NCBI RefSeq assembly: GCF_003258315.1
Contig: NZ_CP030032.1
Coordinates: forward strand, 1,750,001 to 1,814,000
Origin: Bradymonas sediminis
GTDB lineage: Bacteria > Myxococcota_A > Bradymonadia > Bradymonadales > Bradymonadaceae
Length of the DNA stretch: 64,000 nt
Direction: 5' to 3'
Position 1 is the stretch's first letter. Every line of letters starts with the position of its first letter. Under the pieces are notes generated by a model that was not told where the DNA came from, did not search any database, and saw nothing but the letters and a program-made list of their open reading frames with translations. Shown here one piece after another: positions 54,419 to 63,800 of the stretch. A program made the translations under genes and the position numbers.

Positions 54419-56344
54419 ATGGCCAAAACTCAACAAACAAGGTCGGCGGCGGGGCGCGGCGAGAAAGAGGGCGCGGGCAAGCGGTATTTGTGGCTTGTGG
54501 GCCTGTTCTTCGTCGCGTTTTTAGTCATCACCGCGCGCTTCTGGTATTTGCAGATCATGCGCGGGGATGAGTATTGGCGCGCCAGCTCTAATAACATTAT
54601 CCGCGATATGGACCTGCGCGCGCCGCGCGGCAATATCATTGACCGAAACGGCAAGGTCATGGCCGAGAACCGGCCGTCTTTCGACGTCTTCGTCCTGCCG
54701 CATATCTTCAATAAATACGACACCAAGCAGACCCTTGCGTTGCTGCAGCGCTACCTGCACCTCTCGGATCAAGAGGTCAAGAATATCGAGAAGCGCGTGC
54801 AGGCCAAGGTCGCCCAGGTCCCGGTGCGCCGCGACGTCACCCGGCGGGCGGTCGCCGCGCTGGAGGCCGATAAGTTGCGGCTGCCGGGGGTGGAAGTGCG
54901 CGTCATTCCGCACCGGGTTTACCCCTATAACCAGGTCGGCGCGCACGCGCTGGGCTATATGGCGGAGGTCTCCTCCAAGGATCTTCTGCGGCTGTCGCCC
55001 TACGGCTATACCCGCGGCGACTATATCGGCCGGATGGGGCTGGAGCGCTCCTTTGAGGAGGTGCTGCGGGGGTCGCCGGGCATTGACCGGCGAGTCGTCG
55101 ACGTGCGGGGCATCCCGCAGGGCGAGGCTGAGACGCAGTTTCTGATCGGTGACTACCGAAAGATCGCGCCGGTCCCCGGGCGCGACGTGGTGACCACGCT
55201 CGACGCCGAATTGATGGAGACCATCGACCAGGCGGTGCGCGACTATCCTTCGGGCGCGGTGGTCGCGCTCGACCCGCGCGACGGCAGCATCCTGGCGCTG
55301 TACTCAAAGCCCGGGATCAACCCGAACTCCTGGACCGGGCGGCTCTCGTCGATGGAGAAGCGGCGCGTCGATAATAACCCGTTCACGCCGATGCTCGATA
55401 AGTCGGTGAACGCGTATTTCCCCGGGTCGGTCTATAAGATCGTGGGGGCTGCGGCGGCGCTCGAAGAGGGCATTGAGGAGGTCGACGGGGAGATAACCTG
55501 CCACGGCGGCTATATGCTCGGCGGGCGCCGCTTCCGCTGCTGGAAGCGCGGAGGCCACGGGCCGCTGGACGTGGCCGGGGCGATGCAGCACTCCTGTGAC
55601 GTGTATTTTTATAGCATCGCCGACCGCCTCGGCAGCGACGTGCTGGCGGAATACGCCTATAAGTTTGGCTTCGGCGAGCAGACCGGTATTTCGCTGAATA
55701 ACGAGAGCGCCGGGCGGGTGCCGACCAAGGAGTGGCACCGCACCAACAGCCCGCACGGCTATCAACACGGCTTCTCTCTCAACACGGTGCTGGGCCAGGG
55801 CAATACGATGAGCACACCCCTGCAGGTCGCGCTGGCCTACGGGGCCATCGCCAACGGCGGTGACCTCTATTACCCGCGCATTGTCTCCGAGATTCGCAAC
55901 TCCGAGGGCGAAACGCTCTTTGAATATCCGCCGAAGGTGCGGCGCACGCTGGGGCTCAAAGACAGCACCCTCGCCGCCATCAAGGACGGGCTGTATAAAG
56001 TGGTCAACGAGAACGGCGGCACCGCCTATGCGCTTAAGAGCGACGACCTCGAGATCTCGGGGAAATCGGGCACCGCGCAGGTCCACGCCATCGGCACGGT
56101 GCGCGTGGCCAACCGAGACAAGGCGTTTCAACTGCGCGACCACGCCTGGTTTGTCGCCTACGCGCCGAGCAAAGACCCCGAGATTGTCGTGGCGGTCTTT
56201 TTGCAGCACGCCGGCGGCGGCAGCACCGAGGCCGCGCCGGTGGCCATCAATGTGATCAAATCCTATCTCGAGAATCAGAAGCGCGCGGCGCAACCGCTGC
56301 CCGCCCAGCCGGACCTGCCCCCCACCGACGGAGACTCAGACTAA
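54419..56344 (+). CDS. mrdA: penicillin-binding protein 2 (elongasome transpeptidase)
   Basis: Class B PBP that crosslinks peptidoglycan during elongation, 641 residues. One N-terminal TM helix (LWLVGLFFVAFLVITARFWY), the PBP dimer domain (RAPRGNIIDRNGKVMAENRP) and the transpeptidase domain with the active-site motifs SVYK (in YFPGSVYKIVGAAAAL), SCD (in MQHSCDVYFYSIADRL) and KSG (in ISGKSGTAQVHA). It ends with a Pro/Asp-rich tail. Its stop overlaps the rodA start (TAATG). Confidence 0.96.
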   Translation: MAKTQQTRSAAGRGEKEGAGKRYLWLVGLFFVAFLVITARFWYLQIMRGDEYWRASSNNIIRDMDLRAPRGNIIDRNGKVMAENRPSFDVFVLPHIFNKYDTKQTLALLQRYLHLSDQEVKNIEKRVQAKVAQVPVRRDVTRRAVAALEADKLRLPGVEVRVIPHRVYPYNQVGAHALGYMAEVSSKDLLRLSPYGYTRGDYIGRMGLERSFEEVLRGSPGIDRRVVDVRGIPQGEAETQFLIGDYRKIAPVPGRDVVTTLDAELMETIDQAVRDYPSGAVVALDPRDGSILALYSKPGINPNSWTGRLSSMEKRRVDNNPFTPMLDKSVNAYFPGSVYKIVGAAAALEEGIEEVDGEITCHGGYMLGGRRFRCWKRGGHGPLDVAGAMQHSCDVYFYSIADRLGSDVLAEYAYKFGFGEQTGISLNNESAGRVPTKEWHRTNSPHGYQHGFSLNTVLGQGNTMSTPLQVALAYGAIANGGDLYYPRIVSEIRNSEGETLFEYPPKVRRTLGLKDSTLAAIKDGLYKVVNENGGTAYALKSDDLEISGKSGTAQVHAIGTVRVANRDKAFQLRDHAWFVAYAPSKDPEIVVAVFLQHAGGGSTEAAPVAINVIKSYLENQKRAAQPLPAQPDLPPTDGDSD

Positions 56345-57462
56345 TGCAGAATCCTTCGGATCGACTTCGTATTCTGGTGACCCGCGTCGACTGGGTGTTG
56401 ATGAGCATCATCGGCGCGCTCGGCGGCATCGGCATCTTCAACCTGTACAGCGCGGCCGGGGCGACCGACGGGTTTACGGTGCACACCATGCAGGCCGCCT
56501 GGTTTGTGGTGGGCCTTGGCATCATGGCCGTGCTGGCGATGGTCGATTATCGGGTTATCGAGCGGTGGGCCTATATTATTTTTGGATCGGCCGTCTTCCT
56601 TTTGGTCCTCGTGATGCTCTTTGGCACCGAGCTCAACGGGTCCAAGCGTTGGTTGAACCTGGGCTTCTTTTTGATGCAGCCCTCCGAGCTATTGAAGATC
56701 GCGGTCATTATCGTGACCGCGCGCTATTTTCACGACTCCGACCACGACGGCCCGTTGGGGCTGATTGACCTGATAAAGCCGACGGCGATTGTGCTCTCCG
56801 GGGTGGCCTTCGTCATCATTCAGCCCGACCTTGGTACGTCGCTTATCGTGCTGGGGATCTACGCCTTTATGGTGTTCTTTGAGGGGATGCGCTGGCAATC
56901 GATGCTCATCATCGCGCTGCTCACGCTGATATCGCTGCCGTTTGGGTATTTCTTCGGCATGAAGGAATACCAGCAGGACCGGGTCATCGCGTTTTTGCAG
57001 ATCAACGACGACCATCTGGGCGACTCCTGGCAGGTGCGCCAGTCGGTGATCGCGTTCGGGTCGGGGCGAGTTTGGGGGAAGGGGTCGCGCGACGGCACCC
57101 AGATTCAGCAGGGCTTTGTGCCCGAGCATGAGACCGACTTCGCCTCGGCGAACTGGGGCGAAGAGCACGGGTTTATGGGGATGCTATTGATGTTGGGGTT
57201 ATTTATGGCGCTGCTTTTAAGAGCGTTGTGGATCTCGTCGAACGCGCGCGACCGCTTCGGCGCGCAGGTCGGCGTGGGGGTCGCTGCGCTCTTTTTCACC
57301 CACATTGTCGTCAACCTTGGCATGGTGACCGGGATGCTGCCGGTCGTCGGCATCACTCTGCCTTTGATCAGCTACGGCGGCAGTAGCATGCTCACGATGA
57401 TGCTCGCCCTGGGGCTGCTGTTGAACGTGCATATGCGTCGGCTGCCCCTGGTGAGTCGCTAA
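56344..57462 (+). CDS. mrdB: peptidoglycan glycosyltransferase RodA
   Basis: SEDS-family glycosyltransferase that polymerises lipid II, 372 residues with about ten TM helices. Conserved segments include NLYSAAG near the start, ELNGSKRWLNLGFFLMQPSE, FQPDLGTSLIV-type IQPDLGTSLIVLGIYA, DSWQVRQSVIAFGSGRVWGK, GFVPEHETDFASANWGEEHG (with the essential acidic residue) and ITLPLISYGGSSMLTMM. Last gene of the cluster. Confidence 0.96.
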   Translation: MQNPSDRLRILVTRVDWVLMSIIGALGGIGIFNLYSAAGATDGFTVHTMQAAWFVVGLGIMAVLAMVDYRVIERWAYIIFGSAVFLLVLVMLFGTELNGSKRWLNLGFFLMQPSELLKIAVIIVTARYFHDSDHDGPLGLIDLIKPTAIVLSGVAFVIIQPDLGTSLIVLGIYAFMVFFEGMRWQSMLIIALLTLISLPFGYFFGMKEYQQDRVIAFLQINDDHLGDSWQVRQSVIAFGSGRVWGKGSRDGTQIQQGFVPEHETDFASANWGEEHGFMGMLLMLGLFMALLLRALWISSNARDRFGAQVGVGVAALFFTHIVVNLGMVTGMLPVVGITLPLISYGGSSMLTMMLALGLLLNVHMRRLPLVSR

Positions 57463-57522
57463 GTAGCGCGTTCTATGACCGCTAGATTGTTTGTTATTTT
57501 TTAAGATCGCACGGAGAGCACG

Positions 57523-59214
57523 ATGAGTGAGTCGAAGTCATCTTCGGCGGCGAAGGTCGAATCGAGCAGCGCTGAAGAGCGAAAGAACCTGCTGGTTCCC
57601 GACGTCGATCGCTGGCCGGTGGACGGCGGTAAGCCGATCATTGAGCTCATTGACGTGCACAAATCATTCGGCAAAACCAAGGTGCTCCAGGGGTTATCGC
57701 TTGCGATCAAGCCGGGCGAAATCACCGTCATTATGGGGGCCTCCGCGTCCGGTAAATCCGTGCTGATCAAGCATATGAATGGGTTGATTAAGCCCGATTC
57801 GGGCAAGGTCATGCTCTTTGGCCAGGACACTCGTGAGTTGGGGTCGGTCGCGCTGGATCGCGAGCGCAAACGCGTGGGGACTCTTTTTCAGAATTACGCG
57901 CTCTTTGACTCGATGAACTCGGTGGAGAACGCGGCGTTTCCGCTGGTCGAGAATCAGGCCATGTCACCGCAGGAGGCCGAGCAGTTGGCCGCTGAGATTC
58001 TGGAAGACCTCGGGCTTGGGCATGTGCTCGAGGCCTATCCCTCGTCGCTGTCTGGCGGCATGAAAAAACGCGTGAGCCTCGCCCGCGCCATCATCGGCAA
58101 CCCTGAGGTCGTCCTCTACGACGAGCCGACCACCGGGCTCGACCCGATTATGATGGAATTTGTCGATACGATGATCCTCGACATCACCGAGAAGTTTAAC
58201 CTCACCAGCGTCATCATCAGCCACGATATCGCGTCGGCGATGCGCCTGGCCGACAGCATCGCGGTGCTCCATGACGGCAAGATCATCGCGCATGGAACAC
58301 CCGAGGAGATCCGAAAGAGCGAGATTGAGCAGGTTCAGAAGCTGATCTCGGGCGCCAATAAAAATGATATCAGCGCCGAGACCGCCAAATCCATCGCGTT
58401 CGACGAAGACGCCGAGTACGCGGTGCGCGTGCGCGGGCTCTATCGCGCGTTCGGTGACAACGAGGTCTTAAAGGACGTCGATTTCAGCGCGCCCACCGAC
58501 AAGATCACGGTCCTCATCGGGGGCAGTGGCTCGGGAAAGAGCGTGATGATGAAGCATATTCTGGGGCTATTCTTGCCGCAGAAGGGCAGCGTGGAGGTCT
58601 TCGGCATGAGCCTCGGCGAGATGGATGAGCCGACGCTGCGCGAGCTGCGCACCAATATCGGCATGCTCTTTCAGCACGCCGCGCTCTTTGACTCGATGAC
58701 GGTCGCCGAGAACGTGGCCTTCCCGCTGGTGGCGCGCGGCAAATGCACCGAGGCCGAGGCGCGCCCGCGGGTCGACGCGTTGCTCGAAAAATTGCGCCTC
58801 AGCGAGGTCGCCGACGAGATGCCGACCTCGATCTCCAACGGTGAGCAAAAGCGCGTGTCGTTGGCCCGCGCGCTGATCACCGAGCCGAAGTTGATGATCT
58901 ATGACGAGCCGACCACCGGTCAGGACCCCATCCTGGCCGCCTATGTCGAGGAGATGATCGTGGAGGTTCAGCGCGACTTCGACGTCACCAGCGTCATCAT
59001 CAGCCACGATATGGCCCAGACGTTTCGTATCGCTGATCGCGTCGCCATCCTGCACAAGGGCGTCATCATCGCCCAGGGCTCGCCGGCCTCCTTGCTCGAG
59101 TCCGAAGATGAGCGGGTGCATGAATTCATCTTCGCCGCCAGCGTCTCGCGCGATAAGGAGGAGGCGGCCAAGCGCAGCGCCGAGAAGGCCGACGCCGGCC
59201 CGCAGACCTCTTAG
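57523..59214 (+). CDS. fused double MlaF-type ABC ATPase
   Basis: 563 residues: two ABC ATPase domains in tandem, each like MlaF, the ATPase of the lipid-transport system that maintains outer-membrane asymmetry. Domain 1 (about 40-285): Walker A GASASGKSVL, signature LSGGMKKRVSLARAI, Walker B VVLYDEPTTGLDP. Domain 2 (about 305-540): Walker A GGSGSGKSVM, signature ISNGEQKRVSLARAL, Walker B LMIYDEPTTGQDP. Domain 1 has Ala in place of Gly in the P-loop (GxSAxGKS) and domain 2 has Asn in the signature (LSGG to ISNG). No mlaE permease or mlaD gene is adjacent. Ribosome site GGAG. It overlaps the convergent gene by 4 bp. Confidence 0.9.
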   Translation: MSESKSSSAAKVESSSAEERKNLLVPDVDRWPVDGGKPIIELIDVHKSFGKTKVLQGLSLAIKPGEITVIMGASASGKSVLIKHMNGLIKPDSGKVMLFGQDTRELGSVALDRERKRVGTLFQNYALFDSMNSVENAAFPLVENQAMSPQEAEQLAAEILEDLGLGHVLEAYPSSLSGGMKKRVSLARAIIGNPEVVLYDEPTTGLDPIMMEFVDTMILDITEKFNLTSVIISHDIASAMRLADSIAVLHDGKIIAHGTPEEIRKSEIEQVQKLISGANKNDISAETAKSIAFDEDAEYAVRVRGLYRAFGDNEVLKDVDFSAPTDKITVLIGGSGSGKSVMMKHILGLFLPQKGSVEVFGMSLGEMDEPTLRELRTNIGMLFQHAALFDSMTVAENVAFPLVARGKCTEAEARPRVDALLEKLRLSEVADEMPTSISNGEQKRVSLARALITEPKLMIYDEPTTGQDPILAAYVEEMIVEVQRDFDVTSVIISHDMAQTFRIADRVAILHKGVIIAQGSPASLLESEDERVHEFIFAASVSRDKEEAAKRSAEKADAGPQTS

Positions 59215-59549
59215 GACTTCGGGGTCCAGCGCTCGGCGTCCCGGATATTATATTTGTGCATCACGGCGTCGAACTCCGCGCTAAGATCGACGCCCATGGA
59301 GTTGGCCAGGCAGACCAGCACGAAGAGGATGTCGGCCATCTCGGCGCCCGCGCTGCTCGGCGCGGCTCCGGTTTTTTTGGGCTTCTCGCCGTGCGACGCG
59401 TTGATCTCCCGCGCCAACTCGCCGACCTCTTCAGTGAGGCGGGCGAGGTTTGAGAGCGGGCTGAAATAACCCTCTTCCCACTGGGAAATCCAGGCATCGA
59501 CAGCGCGCTGGATGTCCTGCACACTCATCGTGGTTTTGGAGTCGGTCAC
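59211..59549 (-). CDS. MazG-like nucleotide pyrophosphohydrolase
   Basis: 112 residues, one MazG-like all-alpha domain: the metal-binding motif EEVGELAREIN (ExxE) and AEMADILFVLVCLANSMGVD (ExxD) are complete. Hydrolyses non-canonical (d)NTPs to monophosphates by analogy. GTG 59549 has AGGAG 6 bp before it. Its last 4 bp overlap the convergent ABC gene. Confidence 0.92.
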   Translation of the reverse strand: MTDSKTTMSVQDIQRAVDAWISQWEEGYFSPLSNLARLTEEVGELAREINASHGEKPKKTGAAPSSAGAEMADILFVLVCLANSMGVDLSAEFDAVMHKYNIRDAERWTPKS

Positions 59550-59621
59550 GTTATTCTCCTGATAAATTACAAAGACGAAATATAATGATGAGGTAAGCGT
59601 TCAGTCGCTCAATTTAACATC

Positions 59622-59686
59622 GGAGCCAGACCTTCTAGGTCTGGGAAAAACGCTCTTTAACTACCAGGTCAAGATGACCTGGCTCC
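59622..59686. repeat. 65-bp composite palindrome, REP/MITE-like
   Basis: Outer arms GGAGCCAG (59622-59629) and CTGGCTCC (59679-59686) enclose two hairpins: CCAGACCT-TCT-AGGTCTGG (59626-59644) and CCAGGTC-AAGAT-GACCTGG (59664-59682). It lies 30 bp before the Rieske gene. Confidence 0.6.
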
Positions 59687-59716
59687 AATATCTACTACCC
59701 CCGGAACGGAAATATT

Positions 59717-60115
59717 ATGAGCGAAGATAATTTTGGTATCATGCTCGATCCTTTTGAGTCGGATAACACGCAGGAGAACGACGCGTCGAATCTGAAGTTC
59801 TTTAAGGTGCTCAAGGACTCGGCGCTCGAGGAGGGCGAGGGGAAGGTGGTGCGCGCGGGGCTTAAGAAAATCGCGCTGTTTCGCCGAAACGCTGAGATCT
59901 TCGCCATCCAGGATTTTTGCCCGCACGCCGGGGGGTCGCTTGGAAGCGGTGAATTTGCCAACGGCGTGGTTAAATGCCCACGCCACGGTTGGGGGTTTGA
60001 CGTGGCCACCGGGGCCTGTCTGACCAATTCAATCTACGAGGCGCGCTGTTATCCGACGCGTTTGGAGGACGGCTATATCCTGGTGGGCGTGCCCGATGAT
60101 GGGGCGCTGGTCTAA
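59717..60115 (+). CDS. Rieske [2Fe-2S] protein
   Basis: 132 residues with one Rieske domain: CPHAG and CPRHGWGF provide the Cys-His pairs for the cluster, 18 or so residues apart as in NirD and dioxygenase ferredoxins; VVRAGLKKIALFRRNAEIFA and FDVATGACLTN flank them. An N-terminal 20-residue acidic extension precedes it. Probably an electron carrier to an unknown partner. Cytoplasmic (no signal). Confidence 0.92.
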   Translation: MSEDNFGIMLDPFESDNTQENDASNLKFFKVLKDSALEEGEGKVVRAGLKKIALFRRNAEIFAIQDFCPHAGGSLGSGEFANGVVKCPRHGWGFDVATGACLTNSIYEARCYPTRLEDGYILVGVPDDGALV

Positions 60116-60361
60116 GTCGACGCCCCGGGTTTGTGCATCGGCTTGCATCGGGCGTGCGCAAACCGCTATCTTAGCCACGACGCGCGCCTGGTCTCGCGGA
60201 ATCTCTCGAGATGAACCACCGCCCAGGGCGTGGCGCGTATCAAAAGTGTGTTAAAATACACCCGTTCGGGTGGACGTCTTGTTGAAAACATGAAATCGAT
60301 AGCTCGGCCGGGCGGGAGCGCGGCGAGTGAATCGATTAGTATACTCTGCGGAGCCAAGAAA

Positions 60362-61261
60362 ATGCGGGTCTTAAGTGTTGGAGGATGCACCCTGGATCAT
60401 ATCGGGGTGGTCGCGCGTCTCTTTGAGGCGAGCGTGAATCAGACGGCCGAGATGTCGAAATTTAGCGTCCAAGGGGGCGGCTGTGCGGCGACCGCGGTGG
60501 TCGCGCTGGCGCGCTGGGGCGTTGAGACGCGTTTTGTTGGCAAGGTTGGCGACGATACCCGGGGCAATGTGATTCGCATGACCCTGGCCGATGAGGGCGT
60601 CGACACCTTTGAGATGATCCGGGAGACTGGAGCGGTGAGTCAGTTTCGTTTTATCACCGTCGAGAACGGAAGCGGGCGAAAGCGCACGCTATTTACGCCC
60701 GGGAGCGTGTCGCCGCTGACCGCCGACGAGGTGGACGTCGCGATTCTCAACGATATTGACCTGCTGATGGTCGACGGCACCGAGAAGGAAGCGCAGCTGA
60801 AGTTGATGGTCGAGGCGCGAAAACGCGGGATCACCGTGGTCTATGAGGCCAAGCGCAATCAACGAAATGTGGAGGAGTTGGTCGCCAACGCTGACGTCTT
60901 CCTCGCCTCCGAGCGCTTCGCGAGCCAATTTGCTGGCGTGGGCCGACTTGAGAAGCTCTGCGAGGTGTTGCTTGAGCGTGGGCCGTCGCGGGTCATCGTG
61001 ATGATGGGCGATGAGGGCGCGGTCGGTATGGAGCGCGAGTCCGGTGAGCTCATTCGCCAGCCGCCCCATGAAGTCGAATTGGTCAACACCACCGGCGCCG
61101 GCGACGTCTTTTTGGGCGCGACCGCCTACGGCATCCTGAACGACTGGGATTTTGCGCGAATTCTGAGATTCGCGAATACGGCAGCGGCGCTTTCCTGCAC
61201 CGATATCGGCGGGCGAAGCGCGCTGTATTCGGTCGAGGATATCGAGCGCGTGGCCAAATAA
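60362..61261 (+). CDS. PfkB-family sugar kinase
   Basis: 299 residues from ATG 60362: MRVLSVGGCTLDHIGVV start, QGGGCAATAVVALARWG (substrate-binding), KVGDDTRGNVIRMTLADEGV, and the ATP site with catalytic Asp VNTTGAGDVFLGATAYG. Fits ribokinase/fructokinase-type enzymes; the substrate cannot be told. Start preceded by GCGGAGCCAAGAAA. A longer reading from 60230 contains no conserved residues. Confidence 0.92.
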   Translation: MRVLSVGGCTLDHIGVVARLFEASVNQTAEMSKFSVQGGGCAATAVVALARWGVETRFVGKVGDDTRGNVIRMTLADEGVDTFEMIRETGAVSQFRFITVENGSGRKRTLFTPGSVSPLTADEVDVAILNDIDLLMVDGTEKEAQLKLMVEARKRGITVVYEAKRNQRNVEELVANADVFLASERFASQFAGVGRLEKLCEVLLERGPSRVIVMMGDEGAVGMERESGELIRQPPHEVELVNTTGAGDVFLGATAYGILNDWDFARILRFANTAAALSCTDIGGRSALYSVEDIERVAK

Positions 61262-61290
61262 AAGACCACCCCTTTAGGGGCAGCCTAAAT

Positions 61291-61321
61291 AAAAAACGCG
61301 TCCAATGGACGCGTTTTTTTT
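61291..61321. terminator. bidirectional terminator
   Basis: A6-CGCGTCC-AAT-GGACGCG-T8, between the convergent pfkB-family and fxsA genes. Confidence 0.92.
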
Positions 61322-61345
61322 GCTCTTAATTTGGCGACGAGTTGC

Positions 61346-61891
61346 TCAGTGAGAGTGCTCGGGCTTCTGATTTGGCCCCGTGCCCATGTCGATCACATCG
61401 CCCTCGTCAAAGCGGCGGCTGCCGCCTGAGAAGGGTGATCCGCCCAGGGGAGAGCCCTCAAACGGCGAGCGCCCGGCATTGCCCATATTGATCGTCGACC
61501 CGAAGCTGATAAAGCCGGTCGAGCCAGACTCCAACGAGCGGCGAAATTTGTTGCGCAAATAGGCTTTGATGGGCCGGCGACCTGCCGGGATCATCAACAA
61601 GATGCCGACCGCGTCACTGAGTACGCCCGGGCTCACCAGGAGCGCCGAGGCGATGAGCACCGCAATGCCGTCGAAGAGCGCGTCCTGGGGCATGCGCCCC
61701 TGGGCCAGGTCGGTTTGCAGCTTGCGCCACGCGGACAGGCCCTGGCGGCGAGCCAGGACCGAGCCGAGCAGCGCGGTCACAAGAATAAGCGCCAGCGTAG
61801 GCAGCACGCCCATCAGGCTTCCAACCCAGAGGAGCAGCGCCAACTCAACGGCTGGAACCACCGTAAATAGAACTAAGAGTTTGGCTAACAT
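61346..61891 (-). CDS. fxsA: FxsA-family membrane protein
   Basis: 181 residues with the FxsA layout: MLAKLLVLFTVVPAVELALL, TLALILVTALLGSVLARRQG, LIASALLVSPGVLSDAVGIL, and a Gly/Ser/Phe-rich C-terminal tail. E. coli FxsA affects F-plasmid exclusion of phage T7; its normal role is unknown. AGGAG precedes ATG 61891. It follows the transaldolase gene after 49 bp, so possibly co-transcribed. Confidence 0.9.
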   Translation of the reverse strand: MLAKLLVLFTVVPAVELALLLWVGSLMGVLPTLALILVTALLGSVLARRQGLSAWRKLQTDLAQGRMPQDALFDGIAVLIASALLVSPGVLSDAVGILLMIPAGRRPIKAYLRNKFRRSLESGSTGFISFGSTINMGNAGRSPFEGSPLGGSPFSGGSRRFDEGDVIDMGTGPNQKPEHSH

Positions 61892-61940
61892 TTAATCTCC
61901 TGGGGTAATGGGTGCTAAACTTGTGACAGCGGGGCTGCGA

Positions 61941-62588
61941 TCAACCCTGAACGCTCTCCCAATCCTTCAAGAATTTCTCGAGGCCGGAGTCGGTCAGCGG
62001 ATGATTGAACATCTTGTCCAGGACGCCGAACGGGATGGTCGCGACATCTGCGCCGAGCATCGCGGCGTCGGTGACGTGGCGCGGATGGCGTACTGAAGCA
62101 ACCAATACCTGGGTCTTTAATTCCGGATAGTTGCTATAAATCTCGACGATCTCGGCGATAAGATCCATGCCGTCCTGGCCCACGTCGTCCAGGCGCCCGA
62201 TGAAGGGGCTGATATAGGTGGCGCCGGCCTTTGCGGCGAGCAGCGCCTGGTTCGCGCTGAAGCAAAGCGTGACGTTGACGCCGATGCCCTGCGAGCTCAG
62301 GCGTTTGCAGGCTTTCAGGCCTTCGCGGGTCAGCGGCACCTTGATGATGACGTTCTCCGACCACTTCGCGTACTCGAGGCCTTCTTCGACCATCTCGTCG
62401 GCCGTCAGGCCGGTGACCTCGGCGCTCACGGGGCCGTCGACCAGCGCCGAGATCTCGCCGATGACTTCTTTGAAGTTGCGCCCGCTGCGCGCGATGAGCG
62501 TCGGGTTGGTGGTCACGCCGTCGGCAAGGCCGAGGCTCACAGCTTCGCGAATCTCGTCAACATCAGCGCTATCAATAAAAATTTTCAT
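61941..62588 (-). CDS. tal: transaldolase (small TalC/TAL type)
   Basis: Class I aldolase of the pentose phosphate pathway, 215 residues. It begins [34 protein letters not shown], the Schiff-base Lys in [29 protein letters not shown] and [16 protein letters not shown] follow. Residues VSAEVTG have Glu where E. coli fructose-6-phosphate aldolase has Gln 59, and the sequence closely follows the Bacillus transaldolase, so transaldolase is preferred over FSA. Confidence 0.93.
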   Translation of the reverse strand: MKIFIDSADVDEIREAVSLGLADGVTTNPTLIARSGRNFKEVIGEISALVDGPVSAEVTGLTADEMVEEGLEYAKWSENVIIKVPLTREGLKACKRLSSQGIGVNVTLCFSANQALLAAKAGATYISPFIGRLDDVGQDGMDLIAEIVEIYSNYPELKTQVLVASVRHPRHVTDAAMLGADVATIPFGVLDKMFNHPLTDSGLEKFLKDWESVQG

Positions 62589-62703
62589 AGTCTCTTCTCT
62601 TCAGCACATGAGTGCAGGTTTCGCAAAAAAGCGAGGGGAATGGTGTGTGTGATACATCGCTTTAGACGGGCCACCTGCTAGCATTATGGCGATCAGGGCG
62701 CAA

Positions 62704-62721
62704 CGCCCGACGTGTCGGGCG
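62704..62721 (-). terminator. hairpin after ldcA
   Basis: CGCCCGA-CGTG-TCGGGCG. On the minus strand it follows the LD-carboxypeptidase stop, but without a U-run, so terminator activity is uncertain. Confidence 0.4.
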
Positions 62722-62778
62722 ACATAACGCGCGAGGGCGCCCGGATAATCCAAGCGGCGCCGGATTTTTGAGCAAAGA

Positions 62779-63774
62779 TTAAGCGATCGATGCAGGCTCA
62801 GGCGGCGCGGCCGCGTCGGCCTCGAAGATGACCGTTCCGTCCGCGGCGTCAAGGGTTGCGACGCAGCCGACCGGCACGCAGACATTGCGACTGCGGTGGC
62901 CGGTTGGGAAGTCTGCGACCACCGGGCACTGAAATTCTTCGGCCAACGATCCGACGAACTCGTCGATCCGATCGTCGTCGATATAGACGCCGCCACAGCC
63001 GCTAAAGTCGCCCAAAATAATCCCCGCGGGTCGCGCGGATTTCTCGGCCAGCCTCAGGGTCGTAAAGAGTCGATCCAGGCGATAGTCCTGCTCGCCGACA
63101 TCTTCTAAGAATAGAATTTTATCGTTTAGATTCGGGCAGTAGGGCGAGCCCACGAGGCTCGCTACAAGGGTCAAATTGCCGCCAAAAACCGGCGCGCGCG
63201 CCTCGCCCGCGCGGACGCGACGAAGCCCCTCGAAGCGAAGCTGACCGGCGGCTGCGCGTGTCCCGAAGAGCGCTGCCCGCAGGTGCTCGAGCGACGCGAA
63301 GGGGTCGTCGGTGTGCAGGCCAAAGCTTTTAACCACGGGGCCGTGCAGCGTCGCGACGCCCACGATGCCAGCGATATAGAGGTGCAGCGCCGTAATATCG
63401 CTGAAGCCGATGAGTAATTTCGGGTGCGCGCGCAGAAAGTCGCCGAACGCGGCGGCCCCGCCCGGGTGTTCATGTGTTACTTTAAGTAGGTCCGGGAGCA
63501 GGCGCATCGCGCCGTAGCCGCCGCGGCTGCAGATAACCGCCGCCACGTCGGGGTCCCAGAAAACCTCGCGTAATGCTTTAAGGCGCGCGGCGTCCGACCC
63601 GGCCAGGTAGCCCCCGGGCTGGTGCCGGGCGAATGTCTCCTCATGCAGGCGCACCTTGAGCCCCCAGGACTCCAGGGTTTGTACGCCTTGCATCAAAAGA
63701 TCGGGGATGACGGGTCCGGCGGGGCTGATGACCGCGACGGTGTCGCCGGGTCGAAGCGAGGGGGGATGAATCAC
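62779..63774 (-). CDS. ldcA: LD-carboxypeptidase (peptidase S66)
   Basis: Removes the terminal D-Ala from tetrapeptide muropeptides in peptidoglycan recycling, 331 residues. SLRPGDTVAVISPAGPV at the N-terminus, SRGGYGAMRLLPDL, the nucleophile Ser in LIGFSDITALH, HGPVVKSFG, and ILFLEDVGEQDYRLDRLFTT carry the catalytic and structural residues of S66. Cytoplasmic (no signal). GTG 63774 is the start (AAGGAT upstream). It follows the DUF3108-type gene by 26 bp. Confidence 0.93.
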   Translation of the reverse strand: MIHPPSLRPGDTVAVISPAGPVIPDLLMQGVQTLESWGLKVRLHEETFARHQPGGYLAGSDAARLKALREVFWDPDVAAVICSRGGYGAMRLLPDLLKVTHEHPGGAAAFGDFLRAHPKLLIGFSDITALHLYIAGIVGVATLHGPVVKSFGLHTDDPFASLEHLRAALFGTRAAAGQLRFEGLRRVRAGEARAPVFGGNLTLVASLVGSPYCPNLNDKILFLEDVGEQDYRLDRLFTTLRLAEKSARPAGIILGDFSGCGGVYIDDDRIDEFVGSLAEEFQCPVVADFPTGHRSRNVCVPVGCVATLDAADGTVIFEADAAAPPEPASIA

Positions 63775-63800
63775 AGCGCTAAATCCTTGGCCGCAGCCGC

